This document shows positions 37,704-45,970 of a stretch of DNA of 64,000 bases, one piece after another. The position numbers and the translations under genes were made by a program. The stretch lies in assembly GCF_943193185.1 (NCBI RefSeq), contig NZ_CALPDE010000012.1:1-64000 (forward strand), given 5' to 3'. Under the pieces are notes generated by a model. The model made no database searches. It saw nothing but the letters and a program-made list of their open reading frames with translations, and was not told where the DNA came from. This DNA comes from Lactococcus ileimucosae (GTDB lineage: Bacteria; Bacillota; Bacilli; Lactobacillales; Streptococcaceae). Every line of letters starts with the position of its first letter. The stretch's first letter is position 1.

Positions 37704-38750
37704 TCTACAGCCGCCCCTACTTCAGCTCCTCAAGCAGCTCCAACAGCAACTGCCGATGCAGCACCTGCTGCTCCAAAAACTGAAGGTGGTGCCACAACAC
37801 GTACAACTGCAGACGGTCGCGTTCTTGCTATGCCATCTGTACGCCATTATGCGCGTGAACACGGTATTGATTTAACACAAGTTCAAGCCACAGGTCGTCA
37901 CGGTCACACAACTTTGGCAGATGTCAAAGCCTTTGCTTCTGGCGCAGCTGCTCCTAAAGCCGCAGCTCCTGCTGAGGCTACGCCAGCTCCTAAGGCTGAT
38001 ACAGCTAAACCTGCTGCTCCTAAACCAGCTCCAGCTCCTGTACAAGCAGCTGAAGGTGATCGTCGTGAGCCAATGACACCAACGCGTAAAGCTATCTCAA
38101 ACGCGATGAGTACACAAAATGCAAATATCCCTGCGGTTACTAACTTTGACCAAGTGGAAGTTTCTAAACTTGTTGCTCACCGTAAAGAATACAAAGAAAT
38201 TGCGGCTAAACAAGACGTTAAACTTACTTACCTTGCTTACGTAACTAAAGCCTTGGCTGCTACAGCTAAGAAATTCCCAGAAATTAACGCTTCTATCGAC
38301 GGTACAGATATTGTTTACCATAACGATGTAAACATCGGTATCGCCGTAAATGCGCCAAGCGGACTTTATGTACCTGTGATTAAAAATGCCGATAAGAAAT
38401 CAATCTTTACCATTGCTAAAGAAATTTCTGAACTCGCTGAAGCGGTACGTACTGGTTCTATCAAACCAGACCAAATGCGCGGTTCAACAATCACAATTTC
38501 AAATATTGGTTCTGCCCGCGGTACCTGGTTTACACCAATCATCAATGGCTCTGACGTTATGATTCTCGGTCTTGGTTCAATCGTTAAAGAACCTATCGTT
38601 AACGCTGAAGGCGAATTAGCTGTTGGTCAAAACATGAAGCTTTCTGTAAGCTATGACCACCGTCTTATTGATGGTATGCTCGGACAAGGTTCATTGAACT
38701 ATCTTAAGAGTCTTTTGGCTGATCCAGCTTACATGCTCATGGAAGTTTAA
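37164..38750 (+). CDS. pdhC: Dihydrolipoamide acetyltransferase (PDH E2) with two lipoyl domains
   Basis: 528 residues. Two lipoyl domains exactly 100 residues apart (about 1-80 and 101-180), nearly identical in protein, with lipoyl lysines at K43 and K143 (QNDKLMQE). Ala/Pro-rich linkers follow, then the peripheral subunit-binding domain ([15 protein letters not shown]) and the catalytic domain with SYDHRLIDG. It carries acetyl from E1 to CoA. The 300-bp tandem match in DNA suggests recent duplication or gene conversion. Confidence 0.97.
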   Translation: MTEIFKMPDIGEGMHEGDIANWLVKVGDVVKEDDPVAEVQNDKLMQEILSPYSGKVTKLFVEAGTTVEVGAPLIEYDGDGSSEAAPAEAIPDTASEAPSSEAQIFTMPDIGEGMHEGDIANWLVKVGDDVKEDDPVAEVQNDKLMQEILSPYSGKVTKLFVEAGTTVEVGAPLIEYNGNGSTAAPTSAPQAAPTATADAAPAAPKTEGGATTRTTADGRVLAMPSVRHYAREHGIDLTQVQATGRHGHTTLADVKAFASGAAAPKAAAPAEATPAPKADTAKPAAPKPAPAPVQAAEGDRREPMTPTRKAISNAMSTQNANIPAVTNFDQVEVSKLVAHRKEYKEIAAKQDVKLTYLAYVTKALAATAKKFPEINASIDGTDIVYHNDVNIGIAVNAPSGLYVPVIKNADKKSIFTIAKEISELAEAVRTGSIKPDQMRGSTITISNIGSARGTWFTPIINGSDVMILGLGSIVKEPIVNAEGELAVGQNMKLSVSYDHRLIDGMLGQGSLNYLKSLLADPAYMLMEV

Positions 38751-38773
38751 GAAGAAAAGAGGAAAGAATAATT

Positions 38774-40195
38774 ATGGTTGTTGGTGCACAAGCCACTGAA
38801 GTAGATACAGTTGTCATCGGTTCAGGCCCTGGCGGTTACGTTGCGGCGATCCGTGCGGCTGAACTCGGTAAAAAAGTTGTTGTTATCGAAAAAGATAACG
38901 TAGGTGGGGTCTGCCTTAATATTGGTTGTATCCCTTCAAAAGCCTTGATTAACGTGGGACATCACTATCAAGACGCTCTTAAGCAAGAAGCAGGCAAAAG
39001 TCCGTTTGGTCTTTCTAACGGTGAAGTAAATCTTGATTGGGCGGCTGCTCAAGCATGGAAAGATGAAAAGGTTGTGAAACAACTCACTGGCGGTATCGCA
39101 ATGCTTCTGAAAAAGCATAAAATTGAGTTGATTAAAGGAACAGCTGAATTCATTGATAATGAAACAATCAACGTAGAACAAGAAGACGGTTTCCAACTCT
39201 TGAACTTCCAAAATGCGATTATCGCGACAGGTTCACGTCCAATTGAAATCCCAAGCTTCCCTTACGGCGGACGCATTATTGACTCTACAGGTGCGCTTAA
39301 CCTTAAGGAAATCCCTAAACATTTGATCATCGTTGGTGGTGGTGTTATCGGTTCTGAACTTGGTGGTGCTTACCGTATGTTAGGTTCTAAAATCACTATC
39401 GTTGAAGGCTTAGACCACATCTTGAATGGTTTCGACAAAGAAATGTCTGATATCATTGCTAACCGTGTAAAAACTGCGGGTTCAGAAATCTTCACTTCTG
39501 CTATTGCAAAATCTGCGACTCAAACAGATACAGACGTTACTTTAACTTTCGAAGTAGATGGTAAAGAACAAACAGTTACTGGTGACTACTTGCTCGTATC
39601 CGTAGGCCGTCGTCCAAATACTGACATGTTAGGACTTAACAATACTGACGTTAAGTTGACAGATCGTGGACTTATCGAAGTCGACGATTCATTCCAAACT
39701 TCTGTACCACACATCTATGCTATCGGTGACGTTGTTCCTGGACCAATGCTCGCACACAAAGCATCATTCCAAGCCAAGATTGCTGCTGCTGCCATTGCAG
39801 GCGGAGAAGACGCTGTAGACTTGCATATCGCTCTTCCTGCTGTTGCTTATACAACAACAGAGTTGGCTACTGTAGGTGAAACACCTGAATCTGTCAAAGA
39901 CCGCATGGACCAAGTGAAAATCAGCAAATTCCCATTTGCAGCTAACGGTCGTGCTATCTCAATGGATGATACAACAGGTTTCATCCGTTTAATTACAGAT
40001 AATAAAGAAGGTGCCGTTATCGGTGCTCAAATCGTTGGTCCGGGGGCTTCTGACTTGATTTCAGGTCTTGCTCTAGCCATCGAAAATGGTTTGACTTCGA
40101 AAGACATTTCATTAACTATCCAACCTCACCCAACACTTGGTGAAGCGATTATGGATACAGCTGAAATTGCTGATGGCCTGCCTATCCATATCTAA
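38774..40195 (+). CDS. pdhD: Dihydrolipoamide dehydrogenase (PDH E3)
   Basis: 473 residues. FAD-binding VVIGSGPGGYVAAIRAAELG, redox disulfide in GGVCLNIGCIPSKAL, NAD motif IVGGGVIGSELGG, FAD motif YAIGDVVPGPMLAH, and C-terminal active site QPHPTLGEAIMD (His-Pro). It reoxidises the dihydrolipoyl arms using NAD+. RBS GAGGAAAG. Confidence 0.97.
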   Translation: MVVGAQATEVDTVVIGSGPGGYVAAIRAAELGKKVVVIEKDNVGGVCLNIGCIPSKALINVGHHYQDALKQEAGKSPFGLSNGEVNLDWAAAQAWKDEKVVKQLTGGIAMLLKKHKIELIKGTAEFIDNETINVEQEDGFQLLNFQNAIIATGSRPIEIPSFPYGGRIIDSTGALNLKEIPKHLIIVGGGVIGSELGGAYRMLGSKITIVEGLDHILNGFDKEMSDIIANRVKTAGSEIFTSAIAKSATQTDTDVTLTFEVDGKEQTVTGDYLLVSVGRRPNTDMLGLNNTDVKLTDRGLIEVDDSFQTSVPHIYAIGDVVPGPMLAHKASFQAKIAAAAIAGGEDAVDLHIALPAVAYTTTELATVGETPESVKDRMDQVKISKFPFAANGRAISMDDTTGFIRLITDNKEGAVIGAQIVGPGASDLISGLALAIENGLTSKDISLTIQPHPTLGEAIMDTAEIADGLPIHI

Positions 40196-40233
40196 GTACA
40201 TAAAAAGCATCGAATCGATGCTTTTTTATGTAC
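40196..40233. terminator. Bidirectional terminator between pdhD and recO
   Basis: GTACATAAAAAGCATCG pairs with CGATGCTTTTTTATGTAC across an AAT loop. The recO stop codon lies inside the stem. Confidence 0.92.
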
Positions 40234-40993
40234 GCTCGTTTTTCATAACATCTGCCCAATCTTTCATACTGTCTAAAAACTTCTTGGGTTTTAAATGAAT
40301 CCCCACATATTCATCATAGAGTCCATCAATGAATAAGCGAATCTTCTGCTTCATCTCCTTCTTCACAGATATTTTTTCAAGCTGATCCAAAGATATTTCT
40401 TGAAAAAGATTGACCAAATAGATGACATTAGGATCCAACTGCAAACGTCGCATATCCTCATCAAAGTGATTTTTACAGAGACAGGCATTGAACTTATAAG
40501 AGTAATCAAAAGGGCCTTGTTGACTATGACAAAAAGCACATTCCTTACAGTTCAAACCGACCCCAAAACGATTTAAAACCTGTAACTCAAAAATATTAGT
40601 AATAATTTCCTTATCAAATCCTTGGTTCAGCAAGTCCAAGCACTTAATCAAAAAACCATATAAGGCTGGATCATACTGGTTATCAGGTATGGCTGCATCG
40701 GCTAAACTAATGATATAGGAAGCGTGAGCATTAAGAAAAATATCCTCACTGATATGCTTGTACATGACTGTCTCACCTACATCATCAAGAAAAGAAAGGC
40801 CTATATCATTGATTGTCCCTGTAAAATTAGAGGAAGTAAAATTTTGAAGACTACTAGAATACTTAGAATGAGCAAAATTTTTGACAAAAAACATGCGCTT
40901 GCCAAAAGATTCTGTAAAAATCTTGACCAACTTGTCCTTTTCACGATAATTTTTAGTATACAGGACAATCCCGCGGGTTTCAACACTCTTCAT
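40226..40993 (-). CDS. recO: DNA repair protein RecO
   Basis: 255 residues. N-terminal OB fold (ETRGIVLYTKNYREKDKLVKIFT) and a C-terminal helical domain with a four-Cys zinc site (NCKECAFCH ... ACLCKNHF). It loads RecA with RecR. ATG 40993 matches the family start. There is no clear ribosome site: a -10 box ends only 6 bases before the ATG, so the mRNA may be leaderless. Confidence 0.9.
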   Translation of the reverse strand: MKSVETRGIVLYTKNYREKDKLVKIFTESFGKRMFFVKNFAHSKYSSSLQNFTSSNFTGTINDIGLSFLDDVGETVMYKHISEDIFLNAHASYIISLADAAIPDNQYDPALYGFLIKCLDLLNQGFDKEIITNIFELQVLNRFGVGLNCKECAFCHSQQGPFDYSYKFNACLCKNHFDEDMRRLQLDPNVIYLVNLFQEISLDQLEKISVKKEMKQKIRLFIDGLYDEYVGIHLKPKKFLDSMKDWADVMKNERT

Positions 40994-40999
40994 TCTTAT

Positions 41000-41029
41000 A
41001 TTGTAAAATCTGCAAGATAGTTTTGTCAA
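41000..41029 (-). promoter_or_regulatory. recO promoter, nearly leaderless
   Basis: Minus strand: TTGACA (41024-41029), 18-base spacer, TACAAT (41000-41005). Six bases separate the -10 from the start codon. Confidence 0.65.
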
Positions 41030-41096
41030 GGGAAGCGAACGATAATCCAGCAGGATAAAAATATTTGAGATGTGCCACATTTGGCATATTGAATCG

Positions 41097-41120
41097 TCTG
41101 AATAATATATAATATTCAGA
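41097..41120 (+). promoter_or_regulatory. Dyad over the bacteriocin operon promoter
   Basis: Arms TCTGAATA and TATTCAGA enclose ATATATAA, including a TATAAT-like -10. No good -35 at normal spacing was found, which fits an activator- or repressor-controlled promoter. A second small dyad (TGCC/GGCA) lies 20 bases upstream. Confidence 0.5.
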
Positions 41121-41189
41121 TTGGGTTAAGTTTGGCTTGTTACCCTATTAACAAGAATAAATATGACAGTCTTTAGGAGGACACCATTT

Positions 41190-41525
41190 ATGAAAATGAC
41201 CCGAAAATCAATCCGACGTCAAAACTGGAAGAAAAAGATCGCCTTGGCAGCAGTGACCTTAACACTACTAGGAAGTACTTCTTATGCTCGTCAAGTCTTT
41301 GTTCCTGGTGGGTGGAACACACTCTATTCCGAAAGATTCACTCCCACAATTGGACGATCAAGAGGTTATGATAATGCCCGAACCAATCGCAGACACTACA
41401 GTTGGGTTAGAGCACACACTGGGGAATACGGACGTAGCTCAACTGTTCCTGCTCATCACATTTCCTATGCCCGAGTTATAGCTCCTTGGAATGCGCGTTA
41501 TAATGGATGGTACATAAATTCTTAA
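41190..41525 (+). CDS. Lactococcin 972-family bacteriocin precursor
   Basis: 111 residues. A basic start, then a Sec signal peptide (KKKIALAAVTLTLLGSTSYA) and a mature part of about 75 residues beginning near RQVFVPGGW. The mature region is rich in Tyr, Arg, His, Ser and Trp, with GEYGRSSTVPAHHISYARV and a NARYNGWYI end, resembling lactococcin 972 (which binds lipid II and blocks septum formation). ATG 41190 follows AGGAGG by 9 bases; an ATG nine codons earlier has no site. The two following genes are the characteristic partners of this bacteriocin family, which makes the call much stronger than sequence alone. Confidence 0.82.
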   Translation: MKMTRKSIRRQNWKKKIALAAVTLTLLGSTSYARQVFVPGGWNTLYSERFTPTIGRSRGYDNARTNRRHYSWVRAHTGEYGRSSTVPAHHISYARVIAPWNARYNGWYINS

Positions 41526-41538
41526 GGAGTAAATCAAT

Positions 41539-43506
41539 ATGAATAAGCTTCTTAAATTCGTCCTGCTCTTGCTGTTTATCGTCATCTCTCTTTCATCTGC
41601 TCATATTATCAAAAACAATCTTGCAGATGCAAAAATTAAAGAAGCCTACAACCTCCCCAACCATACAAAGGTTTACCTTCCCGCATCTCTCATCCCTAAT
41701 AAGGATTTAATAGCCACTATCACAGAAGTATCTAAGCATACAGGTACTTCTTTTATTTTAAGAAACAACTTCAGAGGTGCCCAACATGATGGGAAAGGAA
41801 ATGTCGATTTTTTAAAAAAGAAAAATGAGGTTATCTTCTTCCAAACAGATTATAAATCTAAAGATAAACGCTCCTTTCTCTCCCGTGGTTTTACCTATAA
41901 ATTCTGGAATGCGCCCCTAGATCAGAGTGCTCTCCTACAACTAAAGAACAGCCCTCTCTATGTTAGCAACAAAAATAAAGAAAATGCTTTGGAAGACCTC
42001 TCGAAAAAACTCTCGCTTCTTTCTGAAACGAAGGAAGAAATTTCACCGGAAAAGTTAGTAACACCTCCCACTTCCTATTATGATGACTTAGAAATTATCA
42101 TGTATACCAATTACGACTTAACCTTTTTCATTGGCACTTCTATCCTTTTCTTCGTTATTCTCCTCTTCGTTTTCCTATCAGGAAACAATAAAACAATCGC
42201 AACATATCGCCTCAATGGCATCAGTTCCTATAAGATTGGTAGGACATTACTTTTAAGAGAATTTAGTCTTGTTGGCTTCGTTACTTATCTGACAGTCAGC
42301 TTCCTCTCTTTTAAAGGTTTTAACCTTAACTTTAGCCTTTTGATGCTCTTTATGACTGGTCTGGTTCTTTCTGTCTCTTATATGACCATCGCTATCGTCT
42401 CAAACTTCTCGCTGGCCAACCAAATCAACTCAAAGTCTTTCTTCAAATACAGTCATTATATCCTCTATGCGCTTAAAGCTTTCGTCTTCTTAGTGACTGT
42501 CGCTGGAAACGCTGGGGTACTCTATCTTGTAAACAGCGGTTCTGGAAACAGCTCTCAAATAGAGAACAAATACGCTGTTCTTTCCCCTAACTATGTCGCG
42601 CATGGCATGAACTTCAATACTGCCCCTGATTTATTTCATTATGCAGAGAAAAATGACGGTTTATATGTCGATTATGGGACACACAGTATTGATGAACATG
42701 GAGCTCTCAATGTTCTACAAATTAACGTTAACTATCTTTCTCAATTTCCTGCCCTATCGGACAAGAACCAGCCTTTTAAAGTAGACACTCAGGAAAATGC
42801 AGGGATTGTCCTCATTGAAGAAAAATATAAACCGAACTTAGAGAAGATAAAGGCATACTATGATAGCGCAAAACCGTTTAAAACTTCGGATATCAAGTAT
42901 TATTTCATAAAGGATAAACAAAAATTCGACTTATTGAATGGCAAAAATGAAAAATTTTTCCCAAGTATCATCGAGGTCTATACGCCCCAAAATCTTGGAG
43001 ATTATAATGACTTTTTAAACAGAGCTGCTTTAAAGTTCAAACTTAAGAACACAAAGGAAGAAACCTATCAGGAACTCAAACCCATATTAAAAAGCATAGA
43101 GGCTTTAGAAAATCAACCTTCACTTGTAAAGATAGGTGATATCAATAAAACAACCGAACTATCAATGGTCGGAACTCCCATCAGTTATGCTTTTACGAAA
43201 GGACTCGTTATCCTTATCTTTTTGGCAATGCTTTTAGCAACGACCCTTTTCTATTTTGAAACTTATAAAAAGAACAGCGCTGTCAAAAATCTATATGGTA
43301 CTTCTTTCTATAAAACGTACAGACCACTCTTTGCGATTATCCTGTTACAGGGCGGATTATTTTTAATCTATGCCTTGACACAGACTAATCAAACTGTAAC
43401 TTTACAGGCACTACTCTTTTTTCTCTTTATCGAAATCATAGTCATCATTGTCATTTTAGTAAAGCTTCAAAAAGGTTTACTGTTGGATGTATTAAAAGGA
43501 GAATAA
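41539..43506 (+). CDS. Bacteriocin-associated integral membrane protein (lactococcin 972 group)
   Basis: 655 residues: one N-terminal helix (LKFVLLLLFIVISLSSAHI), a large extracytoplasmic domain (about 30-185), a cluster of helices (about 190-330), a second extracytoplasmic domain (about 335-540) and three C-terminal helices. This MacB/FtsX-like layout is typical of the TIGR01654-type protein that partners lactococcin 972 precursors. It probably forms an export or immunity ABC transporter with the next gene. RBS AAGGAG; 13 bases after the bacteriocin stop. Confidence 0.85.
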   Translation: MNKLLKFVLLLLFIVISLSSAHIIKNNLADAKIKEAYNLPNHTKVYLPASLIPNKDLIATITEVSKHTGTSFILRNNFRGAQHDGKGNVDFLKKKNEVIFFQTDYKSKDKRSFLSRGFTYKFWNAPLDQSALLQLKNSPLYVSNKNKENALEDLSKKLSLLSETKEEISPEKLVTPPTSYYDDLEIIMYTNYDLTFFIGTSILFFVILLFVFLSGNNKTIATYRLNGISSYKIGRTLLLREFSLVGFVTYLTVSFLSFKGFNLNFSLLMLFMTGLVLSVSYMTIAIVSNFSLANQINSKSFFKYSHYILYALKAFVFLVTVAGNAGVLYLVNSGSGNSSQIENKYAVLSPNYVAHGMNFNTAPDLFHYAEKNDGLYVDYGTHSIDEHGALNVLQINVNYLSQFPALSDKNQPFKVDTQENAGIVLIEEKYKPNLEKIKAYYDSAKPFKTSDIKYYFIKDKQKFDLLNGKNEKFFPSIIEVYTPQNLGDYNDFLNRAALKFKLKNTKEETYQELKPILKSIEALENQPSLVKIGDINKTTELSMVGTPISYAFTKGLVILIFLAMLLATTLFYFETYKKNSAVKNLYGTSFYKTYRPLFAIILLQGGLFLIYALTQTNQTVTLQALLFFLFIEIIVIIVILVKLQKGLLLDVLKGE

Positions 43507-43507
43507 C

Positions 43508-44140
43508 ATGATAAAAATTAAAAATCTTGAAAAAAGCTACAAGGGACATAAAATATTCGATAACTTTCACCTCGAAATCCCAAGTGGAAAGATGGTGGGT
43601 ATTTATGGTCCGAGTGGCGCTGGAAAGTCTACTCTTTTAAATATTATCGGACTAATTGAGGATTATGATGATGGTGAATATTATTTTGATGGTAGCTTTG
43701 CGCCAGCATATAACAGTCCTCGTGCCTTGAAACTTCGCCGTCACCATATTTCTTACCTCTTTCAAAACTTTGCTCTGATTGAAGATGAGAGTATCGAAAA
43801 AAACTTAAACGTCTCCTTACTCTATGCAAAAGTCTCTAAAAAAGAGAAGCGCCGAAAAATGAAAAAGTTTTTGAACCAAGTCCACATTCGCCATCCTTTA
43901 AGCACAAAAATATATAGTCTTTCTGGTGGAGAAAAACAGCGCGTAGCACTGGCCAGAGCTTTATTAAAAGAGAGTAAACTTATCTTAGCAGATGAGCCTA
44001 CAGGCTCTCTTGATCTAGGCAATAAAAAGAAAGTCATTGACTTATTAAAGGACGAAGTGAAAAAAGGAAAAACTGTTCTCATCGTCACGCATGATCCTTC
44101 AATCAAAGAAGAATGTGATTTAATAATTGATATTGCTTAG
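43508..44140 (+). CDS. ABC transporter ATPase of the bacteriocin operon
   Basis: 210 residues. Walker A GPSGAGKSTLLN, signature LSGGEKQRVALARALL, Walker B LILADEPTGSLD, switch His in LIVTHDPS: MacB-type ATPase of the lactococcin 972 export group. It starts 1 base after the membrane protein stop (preceded by AGGAG in that gene's end). It powers the membrane partner for export or self-protection. Confidence 0.88.
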   Translation: MIKIKNLEKSYKGHKIFDNFHLEIPSGKMVGIYGPSGAGKSTLLNIIGLIEDYDDGEYYFDGSFAPAYNSPRALKLRRHHISYLFQNFALIEDESIEKNLNVSLLYAKVSKKEKRRKMKKFLNQVHIRHPLSTKIYSLSGGEKQRVALARALLKESKLILADEPTGSLDLGNKKKVIDLLKDEVKKGKTVLIVTHDPSIKEECDLIIDIA

Positions 44141-44188
44141 AAGACAATGGTTGAGAGCTATAAAATAAATAGAAAACCTAGAATTCCA

Positions 44189-44254
44189 ATGAGGATTTAA
44201 CCATGCAAGAAGATAAAACAACATGAAAATGACTGCAAGAATTTTAATTACTAA
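44189..44254 (+). pseudogene. Relic 3' end of a tyrosine integrase
   Basis: Read in one frame: M-Q-E-D-K-T-T-stop-K-stop-L-Q-E-F-stop, ending at 44247. It aligns with the intact integrase end HEEENEATRKALQDF-stop, and what follows (CACAAAAATAAA, a terminator hairpin, then the tRNA 3' end) also matches the sequence after the intact integrase. It is the tail of an older, decayed integrase at the same tRNA site. Confidence 0.6.
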
Positions 44255-44311
44255 GCACAAAAATAAATAGCTTAACCATAGTGGCTAAGCTATTTTGATA
44301 TGCCCCCTGCA
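44255..44311. repeat. Left copy of integrase terminator plus attL
   Basis: Imperfect copy of 49722-49785: GCACAAAAATAAA, hairpin AGCTTAACCA/TGGCTAAGCT, and the 11-base core TGCCCCCTGCA (44301-44311), which equals the tRNA-Lys 3' end. Confidence 0.75.
44301..44311. other. attL core
   Basis: TGCCCCCTGCA, identical to the last 11 bases of tRNA-Lys(CTT) at 49775-49785. Confidence 0.75.
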
Positions 44312-44345
44312 AGCTTTTTGATGAATTTTTTAGTTATTTTTAATA

Positions 44346-44374
44346 GTGAAAATGTACTATTAAGCGGTTATAAT
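44346..44374 (+). promoter_or_regulatory. Promoter of candidate small RNA
   Basis: GTGAAA (44346-44351), 17-base spacer, TATAAT (44369-44374). The -10 is perfect, the -35 weak. Confidence 0.45.
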
Positions 44375-44381
44375 AGTTTAA

Positions 44382-44527
44382 ACATGTGTAATTTTTTTAT
44401 GTTTGGACACAAAAGTTGGCACAACCCACGATAACAAAATTCAATCCGTGAAGCTGACGGTCGAAAGACTTTTCGACCTAAGCGGAGACGGATTCCAACT
44501 GTCAGCAATTAATTGCTGGCAGTTTTT
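44382..44527 (+). ncRNA. Candidate structured small RNA at the left end of the element
   Basis: About 145 nt with no open frame. It has three stems: an outer AATCCGT (44443-44449) with ACGGATT (44488-44494), an inner perfect hairpin GGTCGAAA...TTTTCGACC (44459-44478), and a strong terminator ACTGTCAGCAATT/AATTGCTGGCAGT (44498-44523) followed by T5. A promoter lies just upstream. The end overlaps the 3' end of the repressor gene on the other strand. Not a family I recognise. Confidence 0.5.
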
Positions 44528-45020
44528 ATTTTATATTGGTTTCTAGTTCTTTTAAACTGTTAATGATTTCGTTAAGTTCACGTTCAAAATAATTTTGTTT
44601 TTCTTTTAGCTTCAGTCCGGAATTAATTTCTAATTTCAGATTTTGCAAATATTCTATTCTTTTAGGTATTGGATATTCTTCTAGAGAGCCGTAAGAAACT
44701 GCTTCTGAAATCTCTGGGAGTAGCTCTTCAAAGTTTTGTTTTATAATTTGGACTGTAAACATTCCATAGATTTTATTGGCAAAAAGTTCAGAAACATCCT
44801 CTGTTTGAAATATATAATGATTATAGTTAGTTCGTCCTAGAAGATAGTCTGTTGTTACTTTAAAATAATCAGCTAATTTTTCTAAGGTTTCACTATTAGG
44901 ATTTCTTTCTCCATTTTCCCATTTTGCGTACTGTTGTTGTGTTATATCTAATTCTTTTGCTATTTCTTTTTGAGTAAGTTCTTTTTCTTTTCTTAATTTT
45001 TTTAATCTATCTTTAAACAT
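44526..45020 (-). CDS. CI-like XRE-family repressor
   Basis: 164 residues. N-terminal helix-turn-helix (LRKEKELTQKEIAKELDITQ then QQYAKWENGERNP) and an extra helix ending DYLLGR. The C-terminal part (about 70-164) is helical, without the Ser/Lys protease motifs of cleavable CI proteins. ATG 45020 is chosen over GTG 45026 because AGAGG is 5 bases upstream. It is divergent from the rest of the element and faces two palindromic operators. Probably keeps the element quiescent. Confidence 0.88.
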   Translation of the reverse strand: MFKDRLKKLRKEKELTQKEIAKELDITQQQYAKWENGERNPNSETLEKLADYFKVTTDYLLGRTNYNHYIFQTEDVSELFANKIYGMFTVQIIKQNFEELLPEISEAVSYGSLEEYPIPKRIEYLQNLKLEINSGLKLKEKQNYFERELNEIINSLKELETNIK

Positions 45021-45022
45021 TA

Positions 45023-45096
45023 ACACCTCTTTGAATGTTTTTTGTTGACATTACACCTGAAAAGGTGTATTATAAACTTAACACCTATATAGGTGT
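45023..45096 (+). promoter_or_regulatory. Early promoter with repressor operators
   Basis: TTGACA (45045-45050), 17-base spacer, TATTAT (45068-45073). Operator 1, ACACCTGAAAAGGTGT (45053-45068), fills the spacer. Operator 2, ACACCTATATAGGTGT (45081-45096), covers the start region. A half site ACACCT (45023-45028) overlaps the repressor gene's own ribosome site. Confidence 0.82.
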
Positions 45097-45248
45097 TAGA
45101 ATTTTGTAGTTGTTAGTATCATTATAACACAAAGGAGGAACGCTTATGGAATAAATAAAATAAAAAATCTCTTTCCATGACCAAGAAGAAAGAGACTTAC
45201 AAAAACTAACAGTACAATTATAACAAATTCTAGAAGGGATTTAAATTT

Positions 45249-45518
45249 ATGCAAGAAAATAAAGTTGAATTAGATGATATTAGGAAAGGTTTAGGTATCA
45301 TCGCAAATGTTATGTTATTGGGTAGACTTCTGCCTGCAGATTCTGAGGAAGTGTCAAGCGAACAAATGGTTGTAAATTATCAGAACCTCTGTGAAATGAC
45401 CGAAACTTATACTCAAAAGCTTATTGAGGATACAGATGAAGCTGAAATTAATTGGCGTGCGGATAATATTGACGCAGAAGTTTTTAGAAAAATACAATCT
45501 TTAAGTAAAGCTGGATGA
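45249..45518 (+). CDS. Small hypothetical protein of the integrative element
   Basis: 89 residues, acidic and helical (ELDDIRKGLGIIANVMLLG ... NLCEMTETYTQKLIEDTDE). No family recognised. RBS AGAAGGG before ATG 45249. First real gene of the early operon; overlaps the next by 4 bases. Upstream at 45145 an AAAGGAGG site precedes ATGGAATAA, a two-codon frame that may be a truncated gene or a leader. Confidence 0.65.
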   Translation: MQENKVELDDIRKGLGIIANVMLLGRLLPADSEEVSSEQMVVNYQNLCEMTETYTQKLIEDTDEAEINWRADNIDAEVFRKIQSLSKAG

Positions 45519-45970
45519 ACTACTATGAACTGGCAGAAGCTTTACAACGTCCCTATAATACTGTACGTAAGTGGCGGGGAGAAATTGCCTTAATATCTGG
45601 TGTAGACTTTCAACGCATTAAGATAAGAAATGGTAGAGGGAGAAAAAATCGAACGATTTACGATTTTACTTCGCGTGATTTAGAAAATTTTCAGAAATTT
45701 AATGCCCTGCTAAAGTCTGGTGTATCTAAAAATGAAGCCATTTCGCAAGTATTTGGCAACAAAAAGCAAGAGGATGAAAAAGAAAAAGCAAACGAGTTTC
45801 TGAAAGTAAAAGAAAATGTCATCCTTGCTATTCGTAAGATAAAGCATTTAGAAGAAGAAAATAAAGAATTAAAAAGTGAATTGAGCACTTTGTATCAAGA
45901 ACTCAATGCCCTAACGAACCGAGTTCAAGCACTCGAAAATAAAGGCTTGAAAAATATATTTAAGAAATGA
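45515..45970 (+). CDS. DNA-binding protein with C-terminal coiled coil
   Basis: 151 residues. N-terminal MerR/HTH-like region (YYELAEALQRPYNTVRKWRGEI) and second helix set (SRDLENFQKFNALLKSGVS), then a long coiled coil (ENVILAIRKIKHLEEENKEL to ALENKG). This resembles accessory replication or partition proteins of lactococcal plasmids. Coupled by 4-base overlaps on both sides. Confidence 0.65.
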   Translation: MNYYELAEALQRPYNTVRKWRGEIALISGVDFQRIKIRNGRGRKNRTIYDFTSRDLENFQKFNALLKSGVSKNEAISQVFGNKKQEDEKEKANEFLKVKENVILAIRKIKHLEEENKELKSELSTLYQELNALTNRVQALENKGLKNIFKK

